Below, in pieces: positions 35,885 to 44,340 of a stretch of DNA of 64,000 nucleotides; position 1 is the first letter of the stretch, and the number at the start of each line of letters is the position of its first letter. Position numbers and translations under genes: made by a program. The stretch lies in assembly GCA_035279385.1 (NCBI GenBank), contig DATEHZ010000061.1, positions 1 through 64,000 of the forward strand, given 5' to 3'. Source of the stretch: DATGJX01 sp035279385. GTDB taxonomy: Bacteria > Vulcanimicrobiota > Vulcanimicrobiia > Vulcanimicrobiales > Vulcanimicrobiaceae. Under the pieces are notes generated by a model. That model had not been told where the DNA came from, did not search any database, and worked only from the letters and a program-made list of their open reading frames with translations.

Positions 35885-37579
35885 CTAGAACGCCGGTTGG
35901 CCCCCGCCGGTTGCAGTGAGCTGCGCCAGCCGGCGGCGCAGGTCGCGAACCTCGATGCCGTCCGCGGCGTACCCGACCGCGGCAGCAAGGGAGGCAAGCG
36001 CGTCCTCCTCGTCGGGGGCATACGTATCGTCGTCGAGTTTCTGCCCGCATACGAGTATGCCCAGGAGTTCGCCGCGCACGATCATCGGAAACGCGCGCAC
36101 GCCGGGCAGCGCCGATCCGCAGTCGCGCACGTGCACGTTCACGTGCCGTGCGCGCATCGAAACCAGGGCGGGGTCGTTTTCGTCGACTGCCGGGGCTATC
36201 GCGAACGTGCCGGCACGCGCGGTGTAGATGCCGGCATCGTCGGCAAGCCATACGCCGGAGCCGAGCGTCTTGGCGTGATGCTCCACGATCTGGACGCAGC
36301 GCGTGAGCAGCACGTCGAGATCCGTGATGTATGAAGCGTCGTGCGCGAACGTGCGTATCGCCGCTTCGGCGAGATGCCGCTCGCGAAAGAGCACGTTGTC
36401 GACGAAGCGATCGACGCGCGCATGCACGTATCGAATTGAGAATCCCAGTGCGAGCGCAACGGCGAGCTGCACGGCCGTACTCGTAACGTGGCTCGTACTT
36501 TCGACGTATTTCGCGAGCAGCGTTTCGACCATGACGAATACGCCGACGACTATAACGGAGACCGCGGTGTAGACCACGGCGCGATTGAGTACGAACCCGA
36601 CGTCGATGACGCGGTGACGCAAAATGACGTACGCGAGTCCGAACGGCGTTGCCGCGACGAACGGAAGCGTCGCCAAATCGACGATGAAATTGTATCCGCC
36701 CAGCGCGATGAAAGCGAGATCCGCACCGATCGCACCGAGTGCGATTGCCAGGAAGAAGAAGACCCACTTACGCCGCTGCCGTTCCGCGAACTCGCCGTGA
36801 AGATACGCGACGATCAACGTCACGACGACGAATAAGGCAATAATCGCCATCGCGCAAAGAAGAAAAAAATTCAGCAGCGACGTGTTGGCGGCGGAATTCG
36901 CAAGCCATAACGAAGACACGGCCACGATGGAACTCGCGACGGCGATCCAGACGGCGATGCGCGCCAGTAAATGCGGCAACGGTTTTGCGGTGCCCGAAGG
37001 AAACGTAGCCGCGAACACCGCCGCGAAGCCCGCTCCGAGCAGCAGCAGCACAGAGGAACCGATCTGTTCGACGACGAGCGTAAGCGCCGGCGTGGGAAGC
37101 ACCGTGTTGCGCATGCCGATCGTCAATCCGAAGCACCAGAGGAACGCTGCGAGCGAACGCGATGCCGCGTCGTCAAAACGCCGCCACGCGAGCAAGCCGG
37201 CGACAACGAGAAACGCAAGTCGAATGGCGAACGGAAGCCACAGCGAGGGGTCGTGATATGCGGGCGGTGCGGTGAGGATCGCGGTACGCGATCCGTTTAC
37301 GACGACCGGCACGCGTGAACCGGGAGGCGCGTATAAGACGCGGGCTCGCTCCATCTGCGTATCGCCGAACGTGACCCGGTCCCCCGGTCTGATTCCCGCG
37401 CGCGCCGCGGACGAATGCGCGCGGACCGCTACGATGCGAACGACGCCCGGCGACTTTGGATCGACGCGCGAAACGGCGCCGTAGTCCGCCGCCATCGGCA
37501 GCATCATCTGATACGCCGCAAATGCGAGGGCCAGCGCTATGCATATCAGCGCCGGTGTGCGCCAAGTTGCGGCCTTCAT
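35885..37579 (-). CDS. PDZ-like, multi-pass membrane, GAF-like sensor without kinase
   Basis: A 564-aa protein: N-terminal helix, extracytoplasmic PDZ-like segment (AARAGIRPGDRVTFGD), about eight membrane helices (about 115-385), a helical RFVDNVLFRERHLAEAAIRTFA segment as in histidine-kinase dimerisation linkers, then a GAF-like domain (about 425-540) and a short C-terminal helix. The order is that of ComP-like sensors (LRHRVIDVGFVLNRAVVY is typical) but no ATPase or response domain follows. It may signal through a separate partner. Confidence 0.7.
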   Translation of the reverse strand: MKAATWRTPALICIALALAFAAYQMMLPMAADYGAVSRVDPKSPGVVRIVAVRAHSSAARAGIRPGDRVTFGDTQMERARVLYAPPGSRVPVVVNGSRTAILTAPPAYHDPSLWLPFAIRLAFLVVAGLLAWRRFDDAASRSLAAFLWCFGLTIGMRNTVLPTPALTLVVEQIGSSVLLLLGAGFAAVFAATFPSGTAKPLPHLLARIAVWIAVASSIVAVSSLWLANSAANTSLLNFFLLCAMAIIALFVVVTLIVAYLHGEFAERQRRKWVFFFLAIALGAIGADLAFIALGGYNFIVDLATLPFVAATPFGLAYVILRHRVIDVGFVLNRAVVYTAVSVIVVGVFVMVETLLAKYVESTSHVTSTAVQLAVALALGFSIRYVHARVDRFVDNVLFRERHLAEAAIRTFAHDASYITDLDVLLTRCVQIVEHHAKTLGSGVWLADDAGIYTARAGTFAIAPAVDENDPALVSMRARHVNVHVRDCGSALPGVRAFPMIVRGELLGILVCGQKLDDDTYAPDEEDALASLAAAVGYAADGIEVRDLRRRLAQLTATGGGQPAF

Positions 37580-37600
37580 GGCGCCAGAATTAACGAAATC

Positions 37601-37953
37601 GCGGAGTACGCCTGTAAGCCGGATTCTGTTCCCCTCGCAAAGCTCGGGGCGGCGGCCATCTCTCTGGGACGCGCGTTGCCGTGCGTCTCGATGCGACTTT
37701 GCTCGTTCGGACGGGCAGTCCGGCCTCTTACGAGGCGTATCGAGCGGTCTTGCTTCAGGTGGGGTTTACCCGAGCGCACGTCACCGTGCGGCTCCGTGAG
37801 CTCTTACCTCACGATTTCACCCTTGCCTTGCGGCGGTATGTTTCTGTGGCACTTTCCTTCGGGTCGCCCCGACAGGACGTTATCCTGCACCCTGCCCTGT
37901 GAAGCCCGGACTTTCCTCAAGCACGTTGCCTGCGGCCGTCCGGCGTACTCCGC
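37601..37953 (-). ncRNA. rnpB: RNase P RNA (class A)
   Basis: Minus-strand RNA of about 353 nt. Ends GCGGAGTACGCC / GGCGTACTCCGC pair as helix P1; the 5' part contains GAGGAAAGTCCGGGC and, later, GGGTGCAGGATAACG; the 3' part has ACAGAATCCGGCTTACAG, all universal RNase P RNA motifs. It is the catalytic RNA for tRNA 5' maturation. A TACACT -10 box lies at 37962-37967 (complement). Apparent reading frames inside it are spurious. Confidence 0.95.
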
Positions 37954-37980
37954 GGTCGTTTAGTGTATCACATCAAAGAA

Positions 37981-38015
37981 ACGGCCGCGTGCGAAACGCG
38001 GCCGTTCGTTTTTAA
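37981..38015. terminator. Hairpin terminator upstream of rnpB
   Basis: Stem ACGGCCGCG / CGCGGCCGT with a 7-nt loop; T-rich on plus (TCGTTTTT) and on minus (TTTCTTT). On the minus strand it insulates rnpB from transcription arriving from the island upstream. Confidence 0.7.
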
Positions 38016-38019
38016 ATTC

Positions 38020-38039
38020 TGGAGGCAAGGAGACTCGAA
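38020..38039. repeat. Outer att copy (3' end of tRNA-Ala)
   Basis: 20 bp identical to the 3' end of tRNA-Ala(GGC) at 40559-40578, direct orientation. The match starts at the tRNA discriminator base and runs into the T arm; flanks on both sides differ. This is the classical trace of integration at a tRNA 3' end. Confidence 0.75.
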
Positions 38040-38172
38040 AACGTCTCGGTGCAGTCCTCGCGGGTTTTTAGCGGTCGCTGGCGCGGTTGCCTTCCGGTAA
38101 AGCGGCCGTCGAAGGCCAGGGACGGACGCGATGAGCCAGATCGAATGTCCTCGAATAGCCCGCTAAGAATCG

Positions 38173-39231
38173 CTACAGCGAATTGAAGATGAAGGTGGTC
38201 CGACGTAGGTGGTTCAGCGCCAGCATCGGTACTTTGTCCTCGGCGAGTTCGAGGAACTCGCGAACGAGAAAGTATTCAACGGTGCGCTCCCGCTGCATCT
38301 CGATCCAATAGTCTGGTGAATATCGTGCGGCGACGCTGATCGCGTACATGACCGCGAGGTAGATAGCGTATTCGCTAATCGCCGTCTGTTTTATTGTTGG
38401 AAGAAAGAACCGGCGGCCGTCGTGAACGATCGTGGTTGCGAGAAGCTCGTCTTCCGGTGAGCGGACAGACCCGTTGACCGAAGCTCGATCCCACGTAATG
38501 CGGTTATCGACGAAGATGGCGTCGGAACCGCCTTGCTCGATCAGGTACGCCCCAACGGCGATATTGTCGCGGATCCAACCGGGCCCGCTTGGCACGTGAT
38601 CTTGGATGTCGACCTCGATGTTTGGAAACGAACGCAGGGCCTCGTCGAGATAATCGTCGCCCGGAACGTCGCCGGTCCAAACGGCCTCAATCACTCGGGG
38701 CCGTAGGCGCGCGTGCGGAAGTGAATGACGGAGTTCAGGGATTGCTTCGAGGAAGTCGCGCACCTGGAATGTTTGTCCCGAGAGGGACGCACCCCCGAAC
38801 GCGGCGTTGATTGTACCGAAGGCTTGTGTACCTCGCCCCGTGTTAATCCGCGCCTCTAAGAGCGGCGAACTGCTGCGGAATTCAAAGGCAACTTCAAGAC
38901 CATGCGCGGCCTCGCGCTTCGAAAGTTGCTCGCCGCTCAGCGTAGTGAAGGCGACCGCGTTGCCAAGCCACAGCGTTCCATAGTACAGGAGAACCGCGGC
39001 CGTAAAATCGTCATCGACGTCCTCCCACGCCTTCACGTTGTCGTCGGCCAGCGTGACGGCGTTGAGGAACGGTTTCAAAAACTTCGCATCGGCGTGTGGC
39101 TCGCGAAACAATACCTCGGCGGCGTCGCGGCCCGCGAAGCGGGAGAGTTCGTGCCAAAGCGCGGAATGCGGCGCGCGACTGCGACGCTCATCGAGCGGCC
39201 AAACTTCACGTAACCGATTGAGACTGTTCAT
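38173..39231 (-). CDS. YaaC-like protein
   Basis: A 352-aa protein resembling the YaaC family: LWHELSRFAGRDAAEVLF at the N-terminus, AVLLYYGTLWLGNAVAF (the LLYYGMLNLAKA-like motif), HGLEVAFEF, DFLEAIPELRHSL and a C-terminal Tyr/Ala-rich helix (YAIYLAVMYAISVAARYSPDYW) followed by ALNHLR. YaaC function is unknown. It is one of the two genes of the tRNA-Ala island and probably follows its neighbour in one transcript (63 bp gap). Confidence 0.6.
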   Translation of the reverse strand: MNSLNRLREVWPLDERRSRAPHSALWHELSRFAGRDAAEVLFREPHADAKFLKPFLNAVTLADDNVKAWEDVDDDFTAAVLLYYGTLWLGNAVAFTTLSGEQLSKREAAHGLEVAFEFRSSSPLLEARINTGRGTQAFGTINAAFGGASLSGQTFQVRDFLEAIPELRHSLPHARLRPRVIEAVWTGDVPGDDYLDEALRSFPNIEVDIQDHVPSGPGWIRDNIAVGAYLIEQGGSDAIFVDNRITWDRASVNGSVRSPEDELLATTIVHDGRRFFLPTIKQTAISEYAIYLAVMYAISVAARYSPDYWIEMQRERTVEYFLVREFLELAEDKVPMLALNHLRRTTFIFNSL

Positions 39232-39294
39232 GTTCTGCGTCTCCAGCGGTCAGGCGCGATACAGAGCGGCCCTCCCCGATTAGGCGTGATTTGG

Positions 39295-40398
39295 TTATCT
39301 CGTTCTTGCACTTGCTGATACAATGCCAAACCCGGTTCGTAATGACATGATTATGCCCATCACGAGACAAGTGCCCAGCAATATGAGCATTAACATTCCG
39401 CTTGGCGCTGATAGTAGCCGAAACGTAAGGATCAGGATTATTAGGCGAACCAGGTCTCGGTGCCAATCTGCAGAGTAATGGGTCAGCACTTTCTGGACCT
39501 CGACTTGTCGCCCGTACTCACGGTGAATGGATTCAAGCGACGTTTGTATGTGGCGCCCCGATTTGAGGATTTCAGCGCTCTCCGAATGCACCCGTTCCTG
39601 GGCCGCTTTTACCTTTGCAATAATCTCGTCTTTTGCGTGCCGCCGAGGCGACTCGGACGAGGACTCGTCGCTGTCAAGCTTTGCTATCGCCTCAACAAAC
39701 GCAACGGCCGTGGCGCGCGTTGCTCGCTTGCGTTTCGAGGGCGATAACCGCTCATAATCAGCGAGGACTTCATTCGCGGCTTCGATGATCTCACGGCGCT
39801 TGGTCATGTCCGCTGTTTGTGCGCTGAACTGGTTTACGGCGGCGTCAAGATCGCGGTTTAGCGTTTGCTGCTCACTCGCAATGACTGGTTGCAGCCAATT
39901 GCGATACACGGACAGGGAAACGCTTATCACAAGCAGGATCGTTGCAAAATATGCTACGGCTTTCGCCGGCAGGCCGGGAATGAGGAGCATCAGGCTGCCA
40001 AGCATAGTAGTTTGAAAGCAAACGGCGATCATTTCCGAGTTTGCCAGCAGCCAGTATAGCGAGCGCGACGAGAAATAAGCCCCGAAGGAGATGCCTTCAA
40101 CTGGTGGGCCTGCTAGCGACAGCATCCCGGCGCTTAAGGTTAACACGGCAAAAACTATGACCCATAGCGTTGCTGAGACCGTCGCAAGCGATATTAATAG
40201 ATCGTGTATTAGTGCGGCGTCTATGACGCCGGACTTTGTTGTGAATCCGGAAAGGAACGAAAAAACCGCGGTATGCGGTATCGTCGTGTAGTGCGTAATA
40301 ACGAGCGGAACCACCCAAAACGCTAGAAGCCAGATTAGCGGCCACGGTACCGAGATCGGTTCTTTAACGTCCGTCGACGCTTCGTCCCTGACGCTCAT
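39295..40398 (-). CDS. Membrane protein with central coiled coil
   Basis: A 367-aa protein: about five N-terminal membrane helices (20-175), a charged helical region (about 180-310) likely cytoplasmic and coiled, then one or two C-terminal helices (about 318-355). No family recognised. With the YaaC-like gene it forms the whole cargo of the island, so a joint role (for instance membrane effector plus sensor) is possible but not shown. Confidence 0.65.
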   Translation of the reverse strand: MSVRDEASTDVKEPISVPWPLIWLLAFWVVPLVITHYTTIPHTAVFSFLSGFTTKSGVIDAALIHDLLISLATVSATLWVIVFAVLTLSAGMLSLAGPPVEGISFGAYFSSRSLYWLLANSEMIAVCFQTTMLGSLMLLIPGLPAKAVAYFATILLVISVSLSVYRNWLQPVIASEQQTLNRDLDAAVNQFSAQTADMTKRREIIEAANEVLADYERLSPSKRKRATRATAVAFVEAIAKLDSDESSSESPRRHAKDEIIAKVKAAQERVHSESAEILKSGRHIQTSLESIHREYGRQVEVQKVLTHYSADWHRDLVRLIILILTFRLLSAPSGMLMLILLGTCLVMGIIMSLRTGFGIVSASARTR

Positions 40399-40555
40399 GC
40401 TTTACATTCCGGCAGTACGAACACCTTAGTGGCGCTCTTTCTTCCAGACACATAGCGTGCCCTAGCATGGCGGCTCAGCGGCTCCCCGCCGTTGCCTGCG
40501 GCAACGAAATGGCAAACGATCCCCCGGGGAAGACCGAGGGATCGTGCTTGGAAAC

Positions 40556-40631
40556 TGGTGGAGGCAAGGAGACTCGAACTCCTGACCCTTACGCTGCCAG
40601 CGTAATGCTCTACCAACTGAGCTATGCCCCC
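40556..40631 (-). tRNA. tRNA-Ala (GGC), island attachment site
   Basis: Minus strand; acceptor GGGGGCA with TGCCTCC, discriminator A, encoded CCA. Anticodon arm TTACG-CTGGCAG-CGTAA gives GGC. Its 3' 20 nt are repeated at 38020-38039. Confidence 0.95.
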
Positions 40632-40671
40632 GAAGCGACCCGCAAAGATTCCCGGCGGGTCGTGAACATCC

Positions 40672-40744
40672 TGGAGATGAGGAGGCTCGAACTCCTGGCC
40701 CCCTGCTTGCAAAGCAGGTGCTCTACCAACTGAGCTACATCCCC
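40672..40744 (-). tRNA. tRNA-Ala (TGC)
   Basis: Minus strand; acceptor GGGGATG with CATCTCC, discriminator A, CCA not encoded. Anticodon arm CCTGC-TTTGCAA-GCAGG gives TGC. Confidence 0.95.
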
Positions 40745-40882
40745 GCGTTTTATGGCGACCGGCGCACGTTCGCAAAGGGCGGCCGACTCACCTCCCCGGC
40801 CGGTAGTCCTAGTTTCAGATTCCTTTCATCACTTTGCGATACCCACTACGTAGATGGATACTGAAGATCGGAGGCGAGGACG

Positions 40883-41617
40883 ATGATCCACGCACTGCTC
40901 TTGGCCGCCATCGGAGCAATGCCGCCGTGTTGGGATCTCTTCGATTCTGCACTTCGCCACAGCGCGAATGCCGCGCATCCGCCGTACGTAACCTACAGCG
41001 AGCGCATTGCGGTTTCGGAAGACGGCAACCCGGTCTTACGCAGCACCGCGCACGTCGATTATCGCGACGACGGTATCGCGCGCGTTTCGGACGAACGGTT
41101 CAACTTCGAGCCGTTCGTCACGCACCACGCCGAACCGGGTCCGCCCGAGCTTGGCCCGTACGGCAAGGGACGCGCCATGTGGTTGCCCGATTCGGACGCT
41201 TTGCCGATCATCGCCCAAGTGCGCACGCTTGGCGCAATCACCTGCACGGTCGAAGATGAAGAACCGTACAAGGCGCACGACACCTATCATCTCGTCTTCA
41301 CCGGCGCGTCCAATGAACGTCCGACGCTCAAAGACTTGTGGATCGATACGCGATCGCACGAGATTTGGAAACTGATCGTTACGGGTCCGGTTGCGTTTTG
41401 GGACGATACGCAAGGGAACCGCGCGCTGGCGGAATTTCAAGTAGAACTGGGCTACAGCGGGCCGTATCTTGTGGTGAACCACGTCGTGTGGTCGTACGAC
41501 CGCCGCGAATTCTCGCAGCAGGTGCACTATTTCGGCGAGTACACCTTCACCGGATATGCGTTTCCCTCGGAACTGCCCGCCTCGTATTTCGGAGACGCCG
41601 CGGCCGCACTGAAATAA
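40883..41617 (+). CDS. Lineage-type exported-like hypothetical protein
   Basis: A 244-aa protein starting with a short hydrophobic N-terminus (MIHALLLAAIGAM) that may be a signal peptide. It shares motifs with the product at 14096-14836 (see there) and is probably its paralogue: a beta-rich protein of unknown role. GGAGG lies 9 nt before ATG 40883. Confidence 0.65.
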   Translation: MIHALLLAAIGAMPPCWDLFDSALRHSANAAHPPYVTYSERIAVSEDGNPVLRSTAHVDYRDDGIARVSDERFNFEPFVTHHAEPGPPELGPYGKGRAMWLPDSDALPIIAQVRTLGAITCTVEDEEPYKAHDTYHLVFTGASNERPTLKDLWIDTRSHEIWKLIVTGPVAFWDDTQGNRALAEFQVELGYSGPYLVVNHVVWSYDRREFSQQVHYFGEYTFTGYAFPSELPASYFGDAAAALK

Positions 41618-41642
41618 AAGAAGGACGCGAGGCGCGTCCTTC
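41613..41642 (-). terminator. Minus-strand terminator
   Basis: Stem GAAGGACGCG / CGCGTCCTTC, loop of 3, followed on the minus strand by TTTTATTT. Ends the tRNA-Ile transcript. Confidence 0.7.
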
Positions 41643-41647
41643 CGACA

Positions 41648-41724
41648 TGGTGGGCCATCCAAGGCTCGAACTTGGGACCTCATGCTTATCAAGCATGCGC
41701 TCTAACCAACTGAGCTAATGGCCC
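41648..41724 (-). tRNA. tRNA-Ile (GAT)
   Basis: Minus strand; acceptor GGGCCAT with ATGGCCC, discriminator A and encoded CCA (41648-41650). Anticodon arm CATGC-TTGATAA-GCATG gives GAT. It stands alone, not inside an rRNA operon. Confidence 0.95.
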
Positions 41725-41840
41725 GAACCAAGACCTAATGTTACCACACCGCGCAAGCCCCCCCTGCCGAACTTGTCTGGGCTAGAAGTCAGGCCGCCTG
41801 CCGCCCGATGCGCCTCGGACGCGGCCGCGGCGATTTTCGG

Positions 41841-42053
41841 TTAGATCATCGCAATGTATTTTTTAAGGGCGGCATCGTCTTCTTTGAGCTGCTCGAGCAT
41901 CATGTCGCGCAGCACGTTTGCTTCGCGCTCCAGCTCCGAACGCTCTTCCATTTCTTCATCGAATTGCGACTGCTGCGCCGTAACGGCATCGCTCTTCGGC
42001 GTCTTGGCAGCGCGCGTCGTCCCACGCGCTGCCACGGCTGCACGATCGATCAC
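41841..42053 (-). CDS. Small helical protein, paralogue of the interrupted gene
   Basis: A 70-aa protein whose C-terminal 45 residues are a charged helix (FDEEMEERSELEREANVLRD, then KKYIAMI). It aligns with the restored C-terminus of the gene at 61520 (FDEMMDEKSEQMREVNTLRD, then KKFIESI). GTG 42053 overlaps the old stop of the host gene by 4 nt (GTGA), which ties the two into one former operon, now split by the 19.4-kb element. Confidence 0.65.
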   Translation of the reverse strand: MIDRAAVAARGTTRAAKTPKSDAVTAQQSQFDEEMEERSELEREANVLRDMMLEQLKEDDAALKKYIAMI

Positions 42054-42106
42054 TCGGTGATCGACTCGATGAACTTCTTGGTGATTTGATTGTCGGCTTT
42101 GCGCTG
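42050..42106 (-). pseudogene. Displaced 3' end of the interrupted host gene
   Basis: Codes on the minus strand for QRKADNQITKKFIESITE and stop. It has no start of its own. Joined to the gene truncated at 61531 it continues the same frame (LRDVQMAQ + RKADNQ...) and matches the C-terminus of the paralogue next to it. Confidence 0.8.
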
Positions 42107-42133
42107 CCACAAAGCAAGGCAGGATAACCACAA
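42103..42133. repeat. attL of the serine-integrase element
   Basis: Core GCTGC (42103-42107) shared with attR; inside arm GATAACCACAA at 42123-42133. With the matching arm in attR it forms an inverted repeat centred exactly on the TG of the core when the ends are joined. Confidence 0.8.
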
Positions 42134-42156
42134 CATTATCGGTAACTTGCTCAACA

Positions 42157-43575
42157 ATGGCCGATAAATGTTGGCTTTACCTCGTTGTATCATCCGAAGC
42201 GCAGGAAGACACGCTGGACGCGCAACGACGATGGGGGTTCGAGGAGGCCGCCCGTATCGGTGTGCGCGTTGATCCGGACGGCGTCTTTGAAGGAGTCGCC
42301 TCCGGCAAGCACGGCGCCCGAACGATCTTACTCGACCTGATCGCGAGGTTGCGCGCGCTCCCGAAGTCTGAGCGCCCGGCGCGTGTGCTGATGAATCGCC
42401 TGGACCGGACGGGTCGCATGCCGCTAGACGCGATTTCTGCGCTGAACGACATTCGCAAACTCGGAGTCACAATCCGCGATCGGATTAACGGTGATTATAC
42501 GTTTCAGCGCGTGATCGACCAAGTTGGGCCTATCTTCCAGCTGCTGCAGGCAGGGTTCGAAAACGAAGTTCGTTCCGATCGGTCGAGAGCCGGCCACAAA
42601 CGCCGTCGCGACGAGGGAAAATTGATTCCGAGTAAACCGCCGTACGGCGTGAAGCGTGATGAACGCGGCAAAGCGATTCCGGATCCGAAATGCGCACGCG
42701 TTGTTCGAAAAGTCTTTGAGCGTTGGGCTGACGGCGATTCGCCTGCGGCGATCCTGCGATGGCTGCGCGAAAAGGCTCCGCCGCGCATCGGTCGCGGTGG
42801 CAAAGAGTACCACATTCGGTGGAGCCTGTCCCATGTCTACAAAATGGTCGTGCTGGGCACTTACCGCGGCGTGGTAATCGACGAAGATCTCTGGCAGCGC
42901 GCTCAAAGTAGAAAGCGCAAGTACAGCCGTCCCGGGCCAGGCGGATACGTTTATCCATTTTCTGGCATTAAATGCACGTGCGGGCACACGCTGCGGGCCC
43001 GAACGAACGTATCGGCGTCACGCTATCGCCGAAGGGACGGCTCGGAAGTCATCTACACCCGCAGTCCAATCGTGTGGTACGTCTGCGGATCGCTGAAGCA
43101 CGACGGCGTGAGGTATCTCTCTTTTCGTGAGGAGCGCATCGAAGAGCAGTGGCTAAAGATGCTGCGAATACTTTCATTGAAAAATGCTCCGTGGCCGACT
43201 TCGCAGCGTGCAACGAACCTGGGTCCGCGCATTGAAATGCTGACGCGCAGGCTCGATGTGCTCTTGGCACGACGTGATCGCGTCCATGCGGCTTTTGAAG
43301 ATGGTACCTACGATACGAAAACTATGCAGCGCCGACTCGCGGCCATCGACGAAGAGGAACGCAAACTGGAGGCCGACATCGCGGCGATACAGGCGCAGTA
43401 TGAACGTGAACGACAACGGCTCATTGATCGCGATCGCGCCGTGGCGTTGATAAAAAACGCTGCGAAGACGTACGCGAAGGCCACTCGCGAGGAACGTGCC
43501 CGGCTAAACGCGGCTCTGTTCGCAGCGCTCGGACATCCCGTCATCACTGACGCATATCGCTTGACGCTGCCCTAA
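42157..43575 (+). CDS. Large serine recombinase (integrase)
   Basis: A 472-aa large serine recombinase. Resolvase domain about 1-150 (YLVVSSEAQEDTLDAQRR, nucleophile Ser12 or 13; MNRLDRTGR), recombinase domain about 170-270, a zinc ribbon (CTCGHTLRA ... YVCGS) and a coiled coil (about 365-445). It integrates and, with a directionality factor, excises the element. ATG 42157 lies 24 bp inside the attL arm, the usual position for an integrase gene. A nearby excision factor was not identified. Confidence 0.93.
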   Translation: MADKCWLYLVVSSEAQEDTLDAQRRWGFEEAARIGVRVDPDGVFEGVASGKHGARTILLDLIARLRALPKSERPARVLMNRLDRTGRMPLDAISALNDIRKLGVTIRDRINGDYTFQRVIDQVGPIFQLLQAGFENEVRSDRSRAGHKRRRDEGKLIPSKPPYGVKRDERGKAIPDPKCARVVRKVFERWADGDSPAAILRWLREKAPPRIGRGGKEYHIRWSLSHVYKMVVLGTYRGVVIDEDLWQRAQSRKRKYSRPGPGGYVYPFSGIKCTCGHTLRARTNVSASRYRRRDGSEVIYTRSPIVWYVCGSLKHDGVRYLSFREERIEEQWLKMLRILSLKNAPWPTSQRATNLGPRIEMLTRRLDVLLARRDRVHAAFEDGTYDTKTMQRRLAAIDEEERKLEADIAAIQAQYERERQRLIDRDRAVALIKNAAKTYAKATREERARLNAALFAALGHPVITDAYRLTLP

Positions 43576-43584
43576 AGAGCAGAT

Positions 43585-43992
43585 TTAGAGGCTACGCTCC
43601 TCCGTCACGTTGATTGCGCGACCGTTGAGCGGTAAGTCCGATGCGGCGATGTACACGTTAAAGCGCTTGAAATACTGGAAGAATTCGCGGATTCCAATTT
43701 CAAAATGGATGGCGCGGACCGGCGCCGGGTGGTGTGTGTTAAGAAAGTCTTTGGCTTGCTCATAGTTCGCGACCGGGATGACGTAGGCCGTGACTGACGC
43801 TGACGTTACCGGTTCATCGAAGCGGCCGTTCTCGCCGTTGAACATACTGATTCCGATCAGAGACTCATCGTCTCGCAGGGCCCGCTTGTCGCGAAGATAG
43901 CGCTCGATCGATGGCAGCGGATGGTCGATGTTATCCGCTTCGACGGACCCTACCCACTCGCCGTACTGCACGCTGGCAACGAATTTCTTCAT
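43585..43992 (-). CDS. Hypothetical protein
   Basis: A 135-aa protein, not recognised, convergent with the integrase gene. Predicted alpha/beta with VASVQYGEWVGSVEADN at the start. It lies outside the plus-strand gene train and could be cargo. Confidence 0.55.
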   Translation of the reverse strand: MKKFVASVQYGEWVGSVEADNIDHPLPSIERYLRDKRALRDDESLIGISMFNGENGRFDEPVTSASVTAYVIPVANYEQAKDFLNTHHPAPVRAIHFEIGIREFFQYFKRFNVYIAASDLPLNGRAINVTEERSL

Positions 43993-44123
43993 GGTGCGGC
44001 CGTTATGCGGTTGGGTAAGCCGATTCCCGCCTCCATCGCGCGAAGCCGGATTCGGCGTAAGAATAGCGCTTTTCTAAACGCGATGCGGACTACGGCATAA
44101 GTATTAAGGTTTCGCGATTATCA

Positions 44124-44209
44124 AACGTATGTTTCATGCAGCGAAGGATCGAACGTATGTATCAGAGAGAATTTCGTTTGTTTAGCCAATCTATTGCGAC
44201 AACGTATGC
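44124..44209 (+). repeat. Three AACGTATGY direct repeats
   Basis: AACGTATGT at 44124 and 44152 and AACGTATGC at 44201, in the 210-bp gap before the plus-strand gene train. Spacings 28 and 49 bp. The third overlaps the start of a small gene. Possible regulator sites; nothing else is visible in 43993-44205. Confidence 0.4.
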
Positions 44210-44340
44210 TCGACAGCAAGCCGCCTGCGGATGTCATCGAACTTCCCGTGAGTCCCGAAACCACCAGGGTCGTACAGATCCTCGATGAGATCGAGCGTCG
44301 TTGTGCCGCGGAATCGTGCAATACACCAGAGGCTGCGTGA
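44206..44340 (+). CDS. Small protein of 44 residues
   Basis: Short frame starting MLDSKPPADVIELP and ending in the GTGA overlap with the next gene. Acidic and helical; unknown. Supported mainly by the 4-nt overlap with the downstream gene. Confidence 0.45.
   Translation: MLDSKPPADVIELPVSPETTRVVQILDEIERRCAAESCNTPEAA

Larger units (their letters stand above)
38020..40578. mobile_element. 2.5-kb island integrated at tRNA-Ala(GGC)
   Basis: Bounded by the two 20-bp copies. The content is two minus-strand genes (YaaC-like, membrane protein) whose base composition looks more AT-rich than the flanks. No recombinase is present, so it was mobilised in trans or lost its integrase. 38040-38172 holds no recognisable gene. 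Confidence 0.65.

Noticed and set aside
37415..37963. Plus-strand reading frames across 37.4-38.0 kb
   Set aside because: They lie on the complement of RNase P RNA and have no coding features.
38040..38172. Remnant of an integrase at the outer end of the tRNA-Ala island
   Set aside because: Translated in all frames; no catalytic HxxR or Tyr motif.
42121..42167. AGGATAA-N8-TTATCGG and TTATCGG-N18-CCGATAA near the serine integrase start as further 21-bp sites
   Set aside because: Spacing does not fit N7; part of it is explained by the attP arm. Possibly a degenerate relative, so not counted.
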